This document shows, in pieces, positions 35,761 to 43,813 of a stretch of DNA of 60,400 nt (its first letter is position 1; every line of letters begins with the position of its first letter). The DNA is from Myxococcales bacterium UBA1203 (GTDB taxonomy: Bacteria > Myxococcota > Myxococcia > Myxococcales > UBA5297). The stretch covers positions 1 to 60,400 of the forward strand of contig DBXV01000014.1 in NCBI GenBank assembly GCA_002309695.1. The letters run 5' to 3'. The position numbers and the translations under genes are program-made. The notes beneath the pieces are model-generated. The model made no database searches and was not told the DNA's origin. It was given only the letters and a program-made list of their open reading frames with translations.

Positions 35761-35928
35761 GGGAACCTCGGGGTTGGGGGTCGGTGTTGAAAAAGCGTCC
35801 GTCGTCAGAAGGTGCAGCGCGGCGGCGGGTCCGAAAAAAATTGCGAAGGAAACGCCCTGAACCGGCGGAATGTCAAACGGACGCCCCGGCTTTTCCGGGG
35901 GATGCGTCAGGTCAGGCGGGCCCGTGAG

Positions 35929-37242
35929 TCAGATGGGAAAATTCAGCTGCCGCGGCAGGCGAATTTCCGAGGCGATGATGGCTTTGGCGCGCTCAGTGTC
36001 CTCGGGGGCGCAGTAAATCCGCTTGAAGTGCAGCGCTCCGGCATAGCGGCGGTACAGCGGCGTGTAGTCGGCAATGGGCGTCACGATGTTGGCGTGCAGA
36101 TCGACCACCTGGAGAGGAATGGAACTCAGCCCCCGCTGCTTGGACAGAAGGCCGACCGACTCGCGGACGAAGAAATCCACGCCGGCTTCCTCCAGCAGGT
36201 GCGCCAGAAAGGCCACGTCGTAGCCCTTGTCCATCTCGGTGGCCTGGACCACCAGCCGATAGGGTTCGCGCCGGACGATGCGCCGCGCCCAGCGGTTGGA
36301 TGACTTCCGCAGCGCGTGGAAGAGCGCCACGTCGTCGCACGAGGCAAATTCGTCCATGTCCGTGGGAATGCGGAACTCGTCGCCCGCCTCGGAGAGGTAC
36401 CTGGCCAGCATGGCGTCGAAGTTCACGCTCGTGTGGTGGAAATAGACCGAGACGAACATGTGAAAGCGGGAGAGCAGGAAGTCCTCGAAGGCGAAGATGG
36501 CCGCCGTGGACAGGCCCAGCTGAACGGCGCCGGAATCCACCTCGATGGGCATGGTGTTTTCGATGAGCCAGTCGAGGTCCGCGTGGCCGTAGCTGACGCC
36601 CGTGTAGAGCGAATCGCGCTTCAGATAGTCGAGGCGGTCGGCGTCCAGCTCGCCGGCGATGAACTGCCGCAGGACAGGGGCGAAATCGCGGCCGGCATAA
36701 ATGAAGGGCGAGCCCTCGGGCGGCGCGCGCCCCAGAATCAGCGACACCACCGCCTCAGGCGTCAGCTCATAGGGCGTGAGGACCTTTTCGAGCGCGAGCC
36801 GGAAGTCGGAACCGAGCATGACCTTGGCCGTGTAGTCCTCGTGGGCGGCCTTTTCGTCCGGCTGAGCGCCGTGATGCGCCAGCCAGCCGGGCAGCTCCAA
36901 GAGGCGCCGCGGCGGCGCCACCTTCTCCGAGGCATGCGAGAGGGGCATGTGGCCAATGTCGTGGCAGAGGGCGGCGATGCGGACTGCCTTGCGCATCCGC
37001 GCGAGCGCCTCAGGAGGCAGGGGAATGCGCGCCTTGGCAAAGGCCGCGTCAAACATCCGCGTGGCCACGTACATGGCGCCCAGACAGTGAGCGTGGCGCG
37101 TGTGAGTCGCGCCGGGGAAAGCCATCTCGCCGAAGCCCAGCTGCCTGATGAAGCGGAGACGCTGGAAAAAGGGGCTGTCGATGAGGGCGATTTCGTCGTC
37201 TTCCAGATGAATGGTGCCGTGGGCAGGGTCTCTGATTCTCAT
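35929..37242 (-). CDS. HD-domain phosphohydrolase (dGTPase/SAMHD1-like)
   Basis: The protein has 437 residues. RDPAHGTIHLEDDEIALIDSPFFQRLRFIRQLG is the typical start of this family. The metal site is HTRHAHCLG, then CHDIGHMPLSHASE (the HD pair), and DADRLDYLKRDSLYTG supplies the last aspartate. The family hydrolyses dNTPs or other nucleotides, so nucleotide-pool control or phage defence is possible, but the substrate cannot be told. The C-terminal 150 residues are unassigned. It is cytoplasmic. It is divergent from the DUF4159 gene, with a 136-base spacer. The start MRIRDP is supported by the family alignment. Confidence 0.92.
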   Translation of the reverse strand: MRIRDPAHGTIHLEDDEIALIDSPFFQRLRFIRQLGFGEMAFPGATHTRHAHCLGAMYVATRMFDAAFAKARIPLPPEALARMRKAVRIAALCHDIGHMPLSHASEKVAPPRRLLELPGWLAHHGAQPDEKAAHEDYTAKVMLGSDFRLALEKVLTPYELTPEAVVSLILGRAPPEGSPFIYAGRDFAPVLRQFIAGELDADRLDYLKRDSLYTGVSYGHADLDWLIENTMPIEVDSGAVQLGLSTAAIFAFEDFLLSRFHMFVSVYFHHTSVNFDAMLARYLSEAGDEFRIPTDMDEFASCDDVALFHALRKSSNRWARRIVRREPYRLVVQATEMDKGYDVAFLAHLLEEAGVDFFVRESVGLLSKQRGLSSIPLQVVDLHANIVTPIADYTPLYRRYAGALHFKRIYCAPEDTERAKAIIASEIRLPRQLNFPI

Positions 37243-37378
37243 GGGCGGCGGCCCTTAGCAGTCGGTGCAGTGAAAGGGAGAGGCAAAAGGCGTGAGTGCC
37301 GTTCACGCGTTCGGGCGTCATTCAGTCCGTATTCAGTCCGTTGACTCCCGTGGAAGCCGGGCCCAAACGCCGCCGCCC

Positions 37379-38146
37379 ATGATGATGACCCGCCGCACAT
37401 TTCTCCGCTCACTCGCGCTTCTGACCCTGGGAATGGGGATGGGACTGCCGGAACGGAAGGCGCGGGCCTTTGGCCGTTCGTCGCTCTTCACGCCGGCCGT
37501 CGCCCGCCATGGCGGTGACTGGGACGCGCGGCTGCCCGCGCTGCGCTCTCTGTGCTGGGAGCTGTCGCAGCGCACCAGCATCCGCGTCTTTCCCGAGCCG
37601 AAGCCCGTGGCGCTCGACTCAAAGGAACTGTTCGCCTCGCCCTTTCTTTATTTCGGCGGCACGCGCGCCTTCCCGGCCCTCGACGACGGCAGCATCAAAA
37701 ATCTGCGGCACTTCCTCGACATGGGCGGATTTCTGCTGGCCGACGCGGGGGACGGCTCCAACGGCCAGGGCTTTGACGCTTCGATGACGCGGGAATTTCA
37801 GCGCCTGTTTCCCGGGCGGCAGCTGGTCCGGCTGCCCGCCGAGCACGTCATCTTCAAGAGCTACTACCTGCTCGACCGGCAGGCGGGGCGGGTGAACACG
37901 CGGCCTTTTCTGACGGCGATTCTCGACGAAGGCGGTCAGGCAAAAGCCGTCTATTCGCAGAACGATTTGCTGGGCGCCTTCCAGCGCGACGAGCTCGGCG
38001 AGTGGGCCTTCGAGGTTCTTCCGGGCGGACGGACGCAGCGTGAGCTGGCCCTGCGCGTGGCCGTCAATCTGGCCATGTATTCGCTGTGCCTCGACTACAA
38101 GTCCGACCTGCTTCACCTGCCGTTCCTGATGAAGCGCCGCCGCTAA
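37379..38146 (+). CDS. Tat-exported DUF4159 protein
   Basis: The protein has 255 residues from one of three consecutive ATG codons at 37379-37387. A twin-arginine signal (TRRTFLRSLALLTLGMGMG) is followed by the domain with FLYFGGTRAFPALDD, LRHFLDMGGFLLADAGDG and a C-terminal LAVNLAMYSLCLDYK-like segment (here VAVNLAMYSLCLDYKSD). This is the DUF4159 pattern, a class-I-glutamine-amidotransferase-like fold common in Myxococcota and often near MoxR/VWA-type and DUF4175 genes. A DUF4175-like gene is present 10 kb away (48510). It is probably periplasmic; no enzymatic activity is known. Confidence 0.88.
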   Translation: MMMTRRTFLRSLALLTLGMGMGLPERKARAFGRSSLFTPAVARHGGDWDARLPALRSLCWELSQRTSIRVFPEPKPVALDSKELFASPFLYFGGTRAFPALDDGSIKNLRHFLDMGGFLLADAGDGSNGQGFDASMTREFQRLFPGRQLVRLPAEHVIFKSYYLLDRQAGRVNTRPFLTAILDEGGQAKAVYSQNDLLGAFQRDELGEWAFEVLPGGRTQRELALRVAVNLAMYSLCLDYKSDLLHLPFLMKRRR

Positions 38147-38170
38147 CCGGTTCGACTGCGCCGCAGCCGT

Positions 38171-38713
38171 TCATTCAGCGAGCCGCGCCAGAGCGAAAAG
38201 CCAGTCGGAGAGCCGGTTCATGTAGGCCAGCGCGCGTCCGTCCACGGCATACATGGACCCGGCCTCAGCCAGAGACAGATTCACCAGGCGGCGCTCCGCG
38301 CGCCGCGCCACAGTCCTCGCCAGATGCAGCGCGGCCTCCAGCGGGTTGGCCCCCGGCATGACAAAACCGGTGAGCGGACCTTTGGCCTTCATCAGAGCGT
38401 CGATTTCCGGCTCAAAGCGCTTCGCCGCACCGATGCAGGCCTCGGGAAAGCGCGCGCCGGGAGAGGCCAGCCAGCCGGCCAGAGCGCTCAGCTGTTTCTG
38501 CGTCTCCAGAAGGCGCGCGTTCGCATCGAGAGACGGCAGACGAGAGAGCTGACCGCTGATGCCCTGCGCCAGATACGCCCGGGCAAGTCCCAGCGCGGCA
38601 CTCAGCTCATCCAGCTCGCCGTAGGCCTCCACGCGGCCGTCACACTTTTCGACGCGCGTTCCGTTCGCCAGGTCCGTCAGCCCGGCATCGCCGTTCCCTG
38701 TGTAAATCCTCAT
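38171..38713 (-). CDS. Cob(I)alamin adenosyltransferase, PduO type
   Basis: The protein has 180 residues from ATG 38713, behind AAGGAG. The product makes adenosylcobalamin from ATP and cob(I)alamin. RIYTGNGDAGLTDL is the ATP-binding TxxGDxGxT motif, VEAYGELDELSAALGLAR the second conserved block, and ARTVARRAERRLVNL the Arg-rich ATP/cobalamin helix. The length fits the single-domain PduO/CobO-like enzymes. No B12 riboswitch is visible upstream. It is downstream of ffh on the same strand, with a hairpin between them, so it may have its own promoter. It is cytoplasmic. Confidence 0.95.
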   Translation of the reverse strand: MRIYTGNGDAGLTDLANGTRVEKCDGRVEAYGELDELSAALGLARAYLAQGISGQLSRLPSLDANARLLETQKQLSALAGWLASPGARFPEACIGAAKRFEPEIDALMKAKGPLTGFVMPGANPLEAALHLARTVARRAERRLVNLSLAEAGSMYAVDGRALAYMNRLSDWLFALARLAE

Positions 38714-38778
38714 GGCGCGCTCCTTTCCGAATGAACGCGGACGCGCCGCCGTCAGAGTCCGCTCATCCGGCAAAATGA

Positions 38779-38812
38779 CAGGACCTCCCGCCCGTCGCCG
38801 GTGGGGAGGCCC
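38779..38812 (-). terminator. Hairpin after ffh (possible terminator)
   Basis: CAGG-CCTCCC pairs with GGGAGG-CCTG around a 13-base GC-rich loop, followed on the minus strand by TCATTTTG. It lies between the ffh stop and the adenosyltransferase gene. The T-run is poor. Confidence 0.5.
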
Positions 38813-38854
38813 TGTGTCGATTCTCAAAGCCGCGGCAGTTCACGCGCTGTCCGG

Positions 38855-40585
38855 CTACCTGTTTTTCCGACCTTTCTTCCGGGCCTGACGCTCTTTTTTC
38901 CGCTTGTCGCGAAGCGCCTTCTGCGCGGCCGGGTCCACCGGCGCCATCGGGTCCTGTCCGCCGATGAGCCCCGCGTGAATGGCCTTCGCCCGGTTGGCCG
39001 CACTCATGGCCGGCGTGTAGCCCTTTGGCAGTCCCAGCGCCTGTGCCTGCGCCTGCATCTGCTGCTGGAAGATGGAGCGCTGGAGGCTGCGCTGCATCTC
39101 TTCCTGCATAGCCGCCGGGTCGGGCGCGCCGCCGCCGAAGAGACTTCCGAGTCCGCCGAGACCTCCGCCCAATCCGCCAAGGCCCCCGAGGCCGCCGCCC
39201 AGTCCGCCCTTCATCTGCGCGAGTGCACTCAGGTTTTTGATGCCGGGGAGCATGTTGAGGATGCCCGGCGCCTGGCCAATCTGCCCCATCACGTCGCGCA
39301 TCATCATGTAGCGCGAGATGACTTCCTTCACCGTCTCCGCCTTTTGCCCGCAGCCCTTGGCGATGCGCGCGGCGCGGGAGTCGTCGATGAGGTCGGCGCG
39401 GCGGCGCTCAAATTTCGTCATCGAGTCGTGCATAGCCTCGATTTTGATGAGCTCGCGGTCGTCCACGTTGATGTCGCCCAGGTCGCCGAAGAGCGGGAAC
39501 TTATCGAGGAGGTCTTTGAGCGGCCCCATCTTCTTGATCATGCGGATCTGGTTCACGAAGTCGCCGAAGGTGAACTTGCCGCTGAGCATCTTCTGGGCGT
39601 CCTCGGCGGCGGTCTTCTCATCGACCACCTGCTCGAAGTCCTTCACGAGGCCGACGATGTCGCCGAAGCCGAGAATGCGGCTGGCCAGACCCTCGGGGCG
39701 GAACTCTTCCAGCTTGTCGAGGTTCTCGCCCATGCCGAGGAACTTGATGGGCTTGCCCGTGACTTCCTTGATGGAGAGCGCCGCGCCGCCGCGCGCGTCG
39801 CCGTCGAGCTTGGTGAGAACAAAGCCCGAGATGGTGAGGCGGCGGTCAAACTCGGCAGCCGTGCGCACAGCGTCCTGACCAATCATCGCGTCGGCGACGA
39901 GCAGGATGTTCTCCGGCTTCACGTTCGCCTTGATGGCCTCCAGCTCGGCCATCATTTCCTCGTCGATGGCGAGCCGGCCTGCGGTGTCGAACAGCACCAC
40001 GTCGCGCCCGCTGGCTTTGGCCTCTTCGACAGCGGCGAGGCACATCTCCGGCGGCTTTTTCGAGGGGTCGTGGAAGACGGGAATCGAGAGGCGCTTTCCC
40101 AGAACTTTCAGCTGCTCGACGGCTGCGGGCCGATAGACGTCGGCTGCCACGAGCATGGGTTTTTTGCCGTCCTTGAGGAGCTTGTTGGCAATCTTCGCGG
40201 TCGTCGTCGTTTTGCCCGCGCCCTGGAGGCCGACCATCATGATGCCCGTGGGCCGCTTCGGGTCGTCCGAGAAGGCAATCGACGTGTCCACCGGCCCCAT
40301 GAGCGCTTCGAGCTCGTCGTGGCAGATTTTGATGAAGTGGTCGTGCGGCGTGACCTTGAGCTTGTTGCCCTCCGCGTCCGTCGTTCTGACCGTGACGATT
40401 TCACCGGCGGCCTTCTCTTTGACCCTCGCGACGAACGAACGGACGACATCGAGCGAGACGTCCGCCTCCAGAAGGGAGACGCGGATGTCGCGCAGCGCCT
40501 CGTCGATGATTTCGGGGGTGATTTCGGCCTTTCCGGCCAGTCGGTTGCGTGCGGCGCGGAAGCCTTTGGTGAGCGTGTCGAGCAT
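38855..40585 (-). CDS. ffh: Signal recognition particle protein Ffh (SRP54)
   Basis: The protein has 576 residues from ATG 40585. Ffh binds signal sequences and 4.5S RNA and delivers ribosomes to FtsY. The NG domain is complete: GLQGAGKTTTTAKIA (P-loop), DVYRPAAVEQL, DTAGRLAIDEE and TKLDGDARGG. The M domain has the RNA-binding helix region (AKGCGQKAETVKEVISRYMMM). It is about 120 residues longer than E. coli Ffh, owing to a Gly-rich insertion around residue 455-490 (MKGGLGGGLGGLGG..., LGSLFGGG), a Met/Gln-rich helix (QRSIFQQQMQAQAQALG) and a basic tail (KALRDKRKKERQARKKGRKNR split). The Gly-rich tail occurs in other myxobacteria, from memory. It is divergent from lipA. Confidence 0.97.
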   Translation of the reverse strand: MLDTLTKGFRAARNRLAGKAEITPEIIDEALRDIRVSLLEADVSLDVVRSFVARVKEKAAGEIVTVRTTDAEGNKLKVTPHDHFIKICHDELEALMGPVDTSIAFSDDPKRPTGIMMVGLQGAGKTTTTAKIANKLLKDGKKPMLVAADVYRPAAVEQLKVLGKRLSIPVFHDPSKKPPEMCLAAVEEAKASGRDVVLFDTAGRLAIDEEMMAELEAIKANVKPENILLVADAMIGQDAVRTAAEFDRRLTISGFVLTKLDGDARGGAALSIKEVTGKPIKFLGMGENLDKLEEFRPEGLASRILGFGDIVGLVKDFEQVVDEKTAAEDAQKMLSGKFTFGDFVNQIRMIKKMGPLKDLLDKFPLFGDLGDINVDDRELIKIEAMHDSMTKFERRRADLIDDSRAARIAKGCGQKAETVKEVISRYMMMRDVMGQIGQAPGILNMLPGIKNLSALAQMKGGLGGGLGGLGGLGGGLGGLGSLFGGGAPDPAAMQEEMQRSLQRSIFQQQMQAQAQALGLPKGYTPAMSAANRAKAIHAGLIGGQDPMAPVDPAAQKALRDKRKKERQARKKGRKNR

Positions 40586-40850
40586 GGGTGAAATCCTTGG
40601 AAAAGCGGCGATGCGCCGGGCGTTTTCAGAGGGACGGCGGCTGTTTTTCAGAGCGGCGGATGAAGGACGCGCCTGCCTCGCGGCGGGCCGCCGAAAAAGG
40701 CGGGGCCCTATAAGCAAAGCGGTGGGCTGCTTCAATCGAGGAGGGCGGGCAGGGACACAGGGGCGCGCGCCTTGACAAGCCGGCAGTTTTGGCTTGGACG
40801 CCGCCGCCTTTTCCGGGGGAGGGCGCCCTCTGCCGTCGAGGACTTTGCCG

Positions 40851-41765
40851 ATGTCATCCACACACCATCGCTTTGCAGCGCCCCAGGCTCAAAGTTGGAG
40901 AAAGGCTGCCGGCCGCAAGCCCGAATGGCTCAAGGTGCAGCTTCCTCAGGACGCCGCCTTTGCGGAGGTGGACGCGATTCTCGCAAAAGTGCGCCTGTCC
41001 ACTGTTTGCCGCGCCGCCCGCTGTCCCAATCAGAGCGAGTGCTGGAGCTCAAGGACGGCGACGTTTCTCATCATGGGCGACGTCTGCACCCGCGCCTGCC
41101 GCTTCTGCCACGTGGCCACGGGACATCCCCAGCCGCTCGACCCGGAAGAGCCCGCGCACGTGGCGGAGGCCGTGAAGGCGCTGGGGCTCAGATACGCGGT
41201 CATCACCTCGGTGGACAGGGATGATCTGCCCGACGGCGGCGCCTCCCACTGCGCGGAGGTCGTGCGGGCCATCCGGCGCGCCTCGCCCGAAACAGCCGTG
41301 GAAATCCTCATCCCCGACTTTGGCGGCAGCGCTTCGGCGCTCAATGCCGTCGTCGAGGCGGAGCCGCTCGTGGTGGGCCACAACCTCGAAACCGTGGCGC
41401 GGCTCACCCCCAGTGTGCGCGACCGCCGGGCCTCCTATGCGCAGTCGCTGGATGTCCTGCGGGCGCTGTCGGCGTCTGGCCGGGTTCGGACGAAGAGCTC
41501 GCTGATGCTGGGCCTGGGCGAGGCGCGTGACGAGGTGCTGTCCGCCATGAACGACCTTCGGGAAGCAGGTGTGTCGATTCTCACCCTGGGCCAATACCTC
41601 CAGCCCTCGCCCTGGCACCTCCCGGTCGAGCGCTACGTGCCGCCCGCCGAGTTTGCCGAATTGAGGAGCATCGCTCTCGACAAGGGCTTCACCTCCGTCA
41701 CCGCCGGACCGCTGGTCAGAAGCAGCTACAGAGCGGGGGAGTGTACTGAACACGCCTCCCCCTGA
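40851..41765 (+). CDS. lipA: Lipoyl synthase
   Basis: The protein has 304 residues from ATG 40851, with GAGG nine bases upstream. This radical-SAM enzyme inserts two sulphurs into octanoyl-carrier domains, completing lipoate for pyruvate and 2-oxoglutarate dehydrogenases and the glycine-cleavage system. The auxiliary cluster motif C-x4-C-x5-C is CRAARCPNQSEC, the radical-SAM C-x3-C-x2-C motif is CTRACRFC, and the C-terminal Arg-Ser-Ser-Tyr ligand is in VRSSYRAGE. All key residues are present. The usual partner lipB is not in the window. Its 3' end is part of a 52-base direct repeat with 43762-43813. Confidence 0.98.
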   Translation: MSSTHHRFAAPQAQSWRKAAGRKPEWLKVQLPQDAAFAEVDAILAKVRLSTVCRAARCPNQSECWSSRTATFLIMGDVCTRACRFCHVATGHPQPLDPEEPAHVAEAVKALGLRYAVITSVDRDDLPDGGASHCAEVVRAIRRASPETAVEILIPDFGGSASALNAVVEAEPLVVGHNLETVARLTPSVRDRRASYAQSLDVLRALSASGRVRTKSSLMLGLGEARDEVLSAMNDLREAGVSILTLGQYLQPSPWHLPVERYVPPAEFAELRSIALDKGFTSVTAGPLVRSSYRAGECTEHASP

Positions 41766-41812
41766 ACTCCCCCCAATTTTCCCCAAAAAGTCAGGAACCA
41801 ACTCATGTCTGA
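41761..41812 (+). repeat. Direct repeat flanking the sulfatase gene, left copy
   Basis: The 52 bases from the lipA stop to the second codon of the sulfatase gene match 43762-43813 with three mismatches (shared CCCCCCAATTTTCCCCAAAA and AAGTCAGGAA). Each copy includes a gene's stop, the spacer, the ribosome-binding site and the next gene's ATGTCTGA start. Confidence 0.88.
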
Positions 41813-43766
41813 GGCAGAAGCCGGGGCTGGCCCCGATCAATCAGAAAAAAAAAGCGCATCAGGCGTGCGAGCGCTTTTTGCCCTGCTGCTTCTCGGGGGG
41901 ACATCTATTGCGATAGCTGCATTTGCCGAAGCGATTCAGCTCTTCATCCGAGGCGGAAGAGAACTGGCTGTTTCAGGTCTGGCAGGAATCAGCATCGAAG
42001 CATGGGGATTTGACGCTGTGTCCCTGCTGCTCGTCATCCTTTTATTCTGGGCACTGTCCAATCGGCTTGTTGTGGGCTGTATCTCCACTGCGTTTCTCAC
42101 TTGGACTGTGGCCTTTGCCGACGCGCTGAAGCATCAGGCTGTCGGAAAGTCGCTGGTGATGAGCGATTTTGCTCTGATAGGCGACGTTTGGGGCGTTTTG
42201 GGCGGCGTTGTCAGTGCCAACATGGGCAAATTTATCGCTTTGGGCGTTTTTCTGTTGCTGGGTGCGGCTGCCCTCACTGCCGCTTTTCGGCACAGTCCCC
42301 TGTTTCCGCTGACTCCCAAGGGCCGATGTGTTCTGGCTGTTGTTCTCAGTCTTCAGCTCATCTTTGGGATGGAGGTTTCGTTCCGCAACGGCGCGACGGG
42401 TATTTTTTTCAGGGATGAGAGCGTCAACGGCTTTTTGATGAACTTCCTGCGGAGTTCGCGTCACGCTTTCCGATGCCCTGAAGGCTATGGGCGTGAGGCA
42501 GTGGAAGGCATTCTTGGCCGCAGTGATTCAGCAGAAAGTACCAGCAAGACATTGCCTGACGTCGAAGGTTCTCCGGATGTTCTCGTCTATGTCGGAGAAT
42601 CCTTCTTTGACACGCATCGCCTTCGGAATGCGGCCTTTGACGTGGATCCGACGCCAAATTTTCACCGAATTATTGCCTCGGATGGCGTCGTTTCTGGCCA
42701 TCTGACGAGTCCCGAGCGAGGTGGCACGACAGCAAATGTGGAATTCGAGCTGATGACGGGGCTGCCGATGGCTGTCTTTCAGGAGAGTACTGTGCCCTAT
42801 CACAGCGAGGTATTTCGCCCCCTGGAGGCATTGCCCGCACTTTTCGGTCGTTCAGGTGCTTCGCATCCGCTGGCCGTCCACAACTCCTACAAGGAGATGT
42901 TTCATTACGGAGAGGTTTATCCCCGACTTGGATTTCAGGAGTTCATCGACCTGTCTCGACTTTCCACGGACTCCTTTTCCGGGAGCGGTTCGATTCGCTA
43001 CGACAGCCTGGCAGGCAAGGATGTTCTGTTTGAGGGGCTCCACCCCTCGGATGAGCCATTGGCCATCGCCTTAGTGGATGACTTCAAGGCTCTTGGAGAC
43101 GGCGAAAAACAGAGGGGCTTCTGGTTTGGACTCAGCGTCGTCTCTCACGGGGGATTTTCTTCGTGGCCTGAATCTGAAAAGACCGTGCGCATTGTCTCCG
43201 ATGGCCTGCCTCAAACCTCAAAAGACGGCCTGGAACACATGGCCAACGTCCTTGAGCGGGCAGATAGAGCGCTGGGATTTGTTGCCAATGAGGTGCTTCA
43301 TCGAAAGCGCCCCACTCTGATGTTTTTTATGGGGGATCACCTTCCCTACATCGACGAGGATTTTCTGCGGGATGGCGGTCTCGACTTCGGCCCTGATGGC
43401 CGGCGCAAATACGACGTGCCCTTCTTTGTCCTCGCCAACTATCCACTGCCGAAGATTGAGATCCCCGACGGCATGAGCGTGTTTTTCCTGCCTGCAAAAA
43501 TTCTCCAGGCGGCAGGCGTGGACGGCGGGCCCTATTTCCAGTTTCTGGAATCGAAGCTCGCCAAGGTCACGGCGCTGACGCACCACGTCGTCATTTTCCC
43601 GGACGGTCGTGAGTATTCCGGCCCGGATGACCCGGCACTTCCCCCGGAGGACGCAGAACGTCTGAAAAAGCTGCTGGACGACTTCACGATGCTGACATGG
43701 GACAGACTGGCCGGTGAGGGGTTCAGCACTGTGTCAGGCGGCAGCACTGCGTCTCCCTCTCCCTGA
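41805..43766 (+). CDS. LTA-synthase-like membrane sulfatase-fold transferase
   Basis: The protein has 653 residues. Four to five membrane helices (about residues 22-210) precede a large alkaline-phosphatase/sulfatase-fold domain, the LtaS/MdoB layout. DVLVYVGESFFDTHRL gives the first metal-binding Glu, ERGGTTANVEFELMTG the catalytic Thr (Thr309 by comparison with LtaS), and LMFFMGDHLPY the C-terminal metal-binding Asp-His. In Gram-negatives such enzymes transfer phosphoglycerol or phosphoethanolamine to periplasmic glucans or lipid A. The exact substrate here is unknown. Base composition is lower in GC than that of lipA and the OPT gene on either side, and the gene is flanked by a 52-base direct repeat, suggesting later insertion. 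The Ser/Pro-rich tail is short. Confidence 0.9.
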   Translation: MSEAEAGAGPDQSEKKSASGVRALFALLLLGGTSIAIAAFAEAIQLFIRGGRELAVSGLAGISIEAWGFDAVSLLLVILLFWALSNRLVVGCISTAFLTWTVAFADALKHQAVGKSLVMSDFALIGDVWGVLGGVVSANMGKFIALGVFLLLGAAALTAAFRHSPLFPLTPKGRCVLAVVLSLQLIFGMEVSFRNGATGIFFRDESVNGFLMNFLRSSRHAFRCPEGYGREAVEGILGRSDSAESTSKTLPDVEGSPDVLVYVGESFFDTHRLRNAAFDVDPTPNFHRIIASDGVVSGHLTSPERGGTTANVEFELMTGLPMAVFQESTVPYHSEVFRPLEALPALFGRSGASHPLAVHNSYKEMFHYGEVYPRLGFQEFIDLSRLSTDSFSGSGSIRYDSLAGKDVLFEGLHPSDEPLAIALVDDFKALGDGEKQRGFWFGLSVVSHGGFSSWPESEKTVRIVSDGLPQTSKDGLEHMANVLERADRALGFVANEVLHRKRPTLMFFMGDHLPYIDEDFLRDGGLDFGPDGRRKYDVPFFVLANYPLPKIEIPDGMSVFFLPAKILQAAGVDGGPYFQFLESKLAKVTALTHHVVIFPDGREYSGPDDPALPPEDAERLKKLLDDFTMLTWDRLAGEGFSTVSGGSTASPSP

Positions 43767-43813
43767 ACACCCCCCAATTTTCCCCAAAAAGTCAGGAATC
43801 CACTCATGTCTGA
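43762..43813 (+). repeat. Direct repeat flanking the sulfatase gene, right copy
   Basis: Right copy of 41761-41812, covering the sulfatase stop, spacer and the start of the OPT transporter gene. Recombination between the copies would remove the sulfatase gene precisely and join lipA to the OPT gene. Confidence 0.88.

Noticed and set aside
33391..35790. 799-residue plus-strand frame
   Set aside because: It is the mirror of the lipoprotein esterase gene, which has a signal peptide, nucleophile elbow and terminator. The plus frame shows only Val/Gly/Arg-rich shadow sequence.
38714..38854. Cobalamin riboswitch before the adenosyltransferase gene
   Set aside because: No B12-box-like sequence or long structured leader; only one GC hairpin that fits an ffh terminator better.
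38801..40591. 596-residue plus-strand frame opposite ffh
   Set aside because: Shadow of ffh, whose GTPase motifs are complete on the minus strand.
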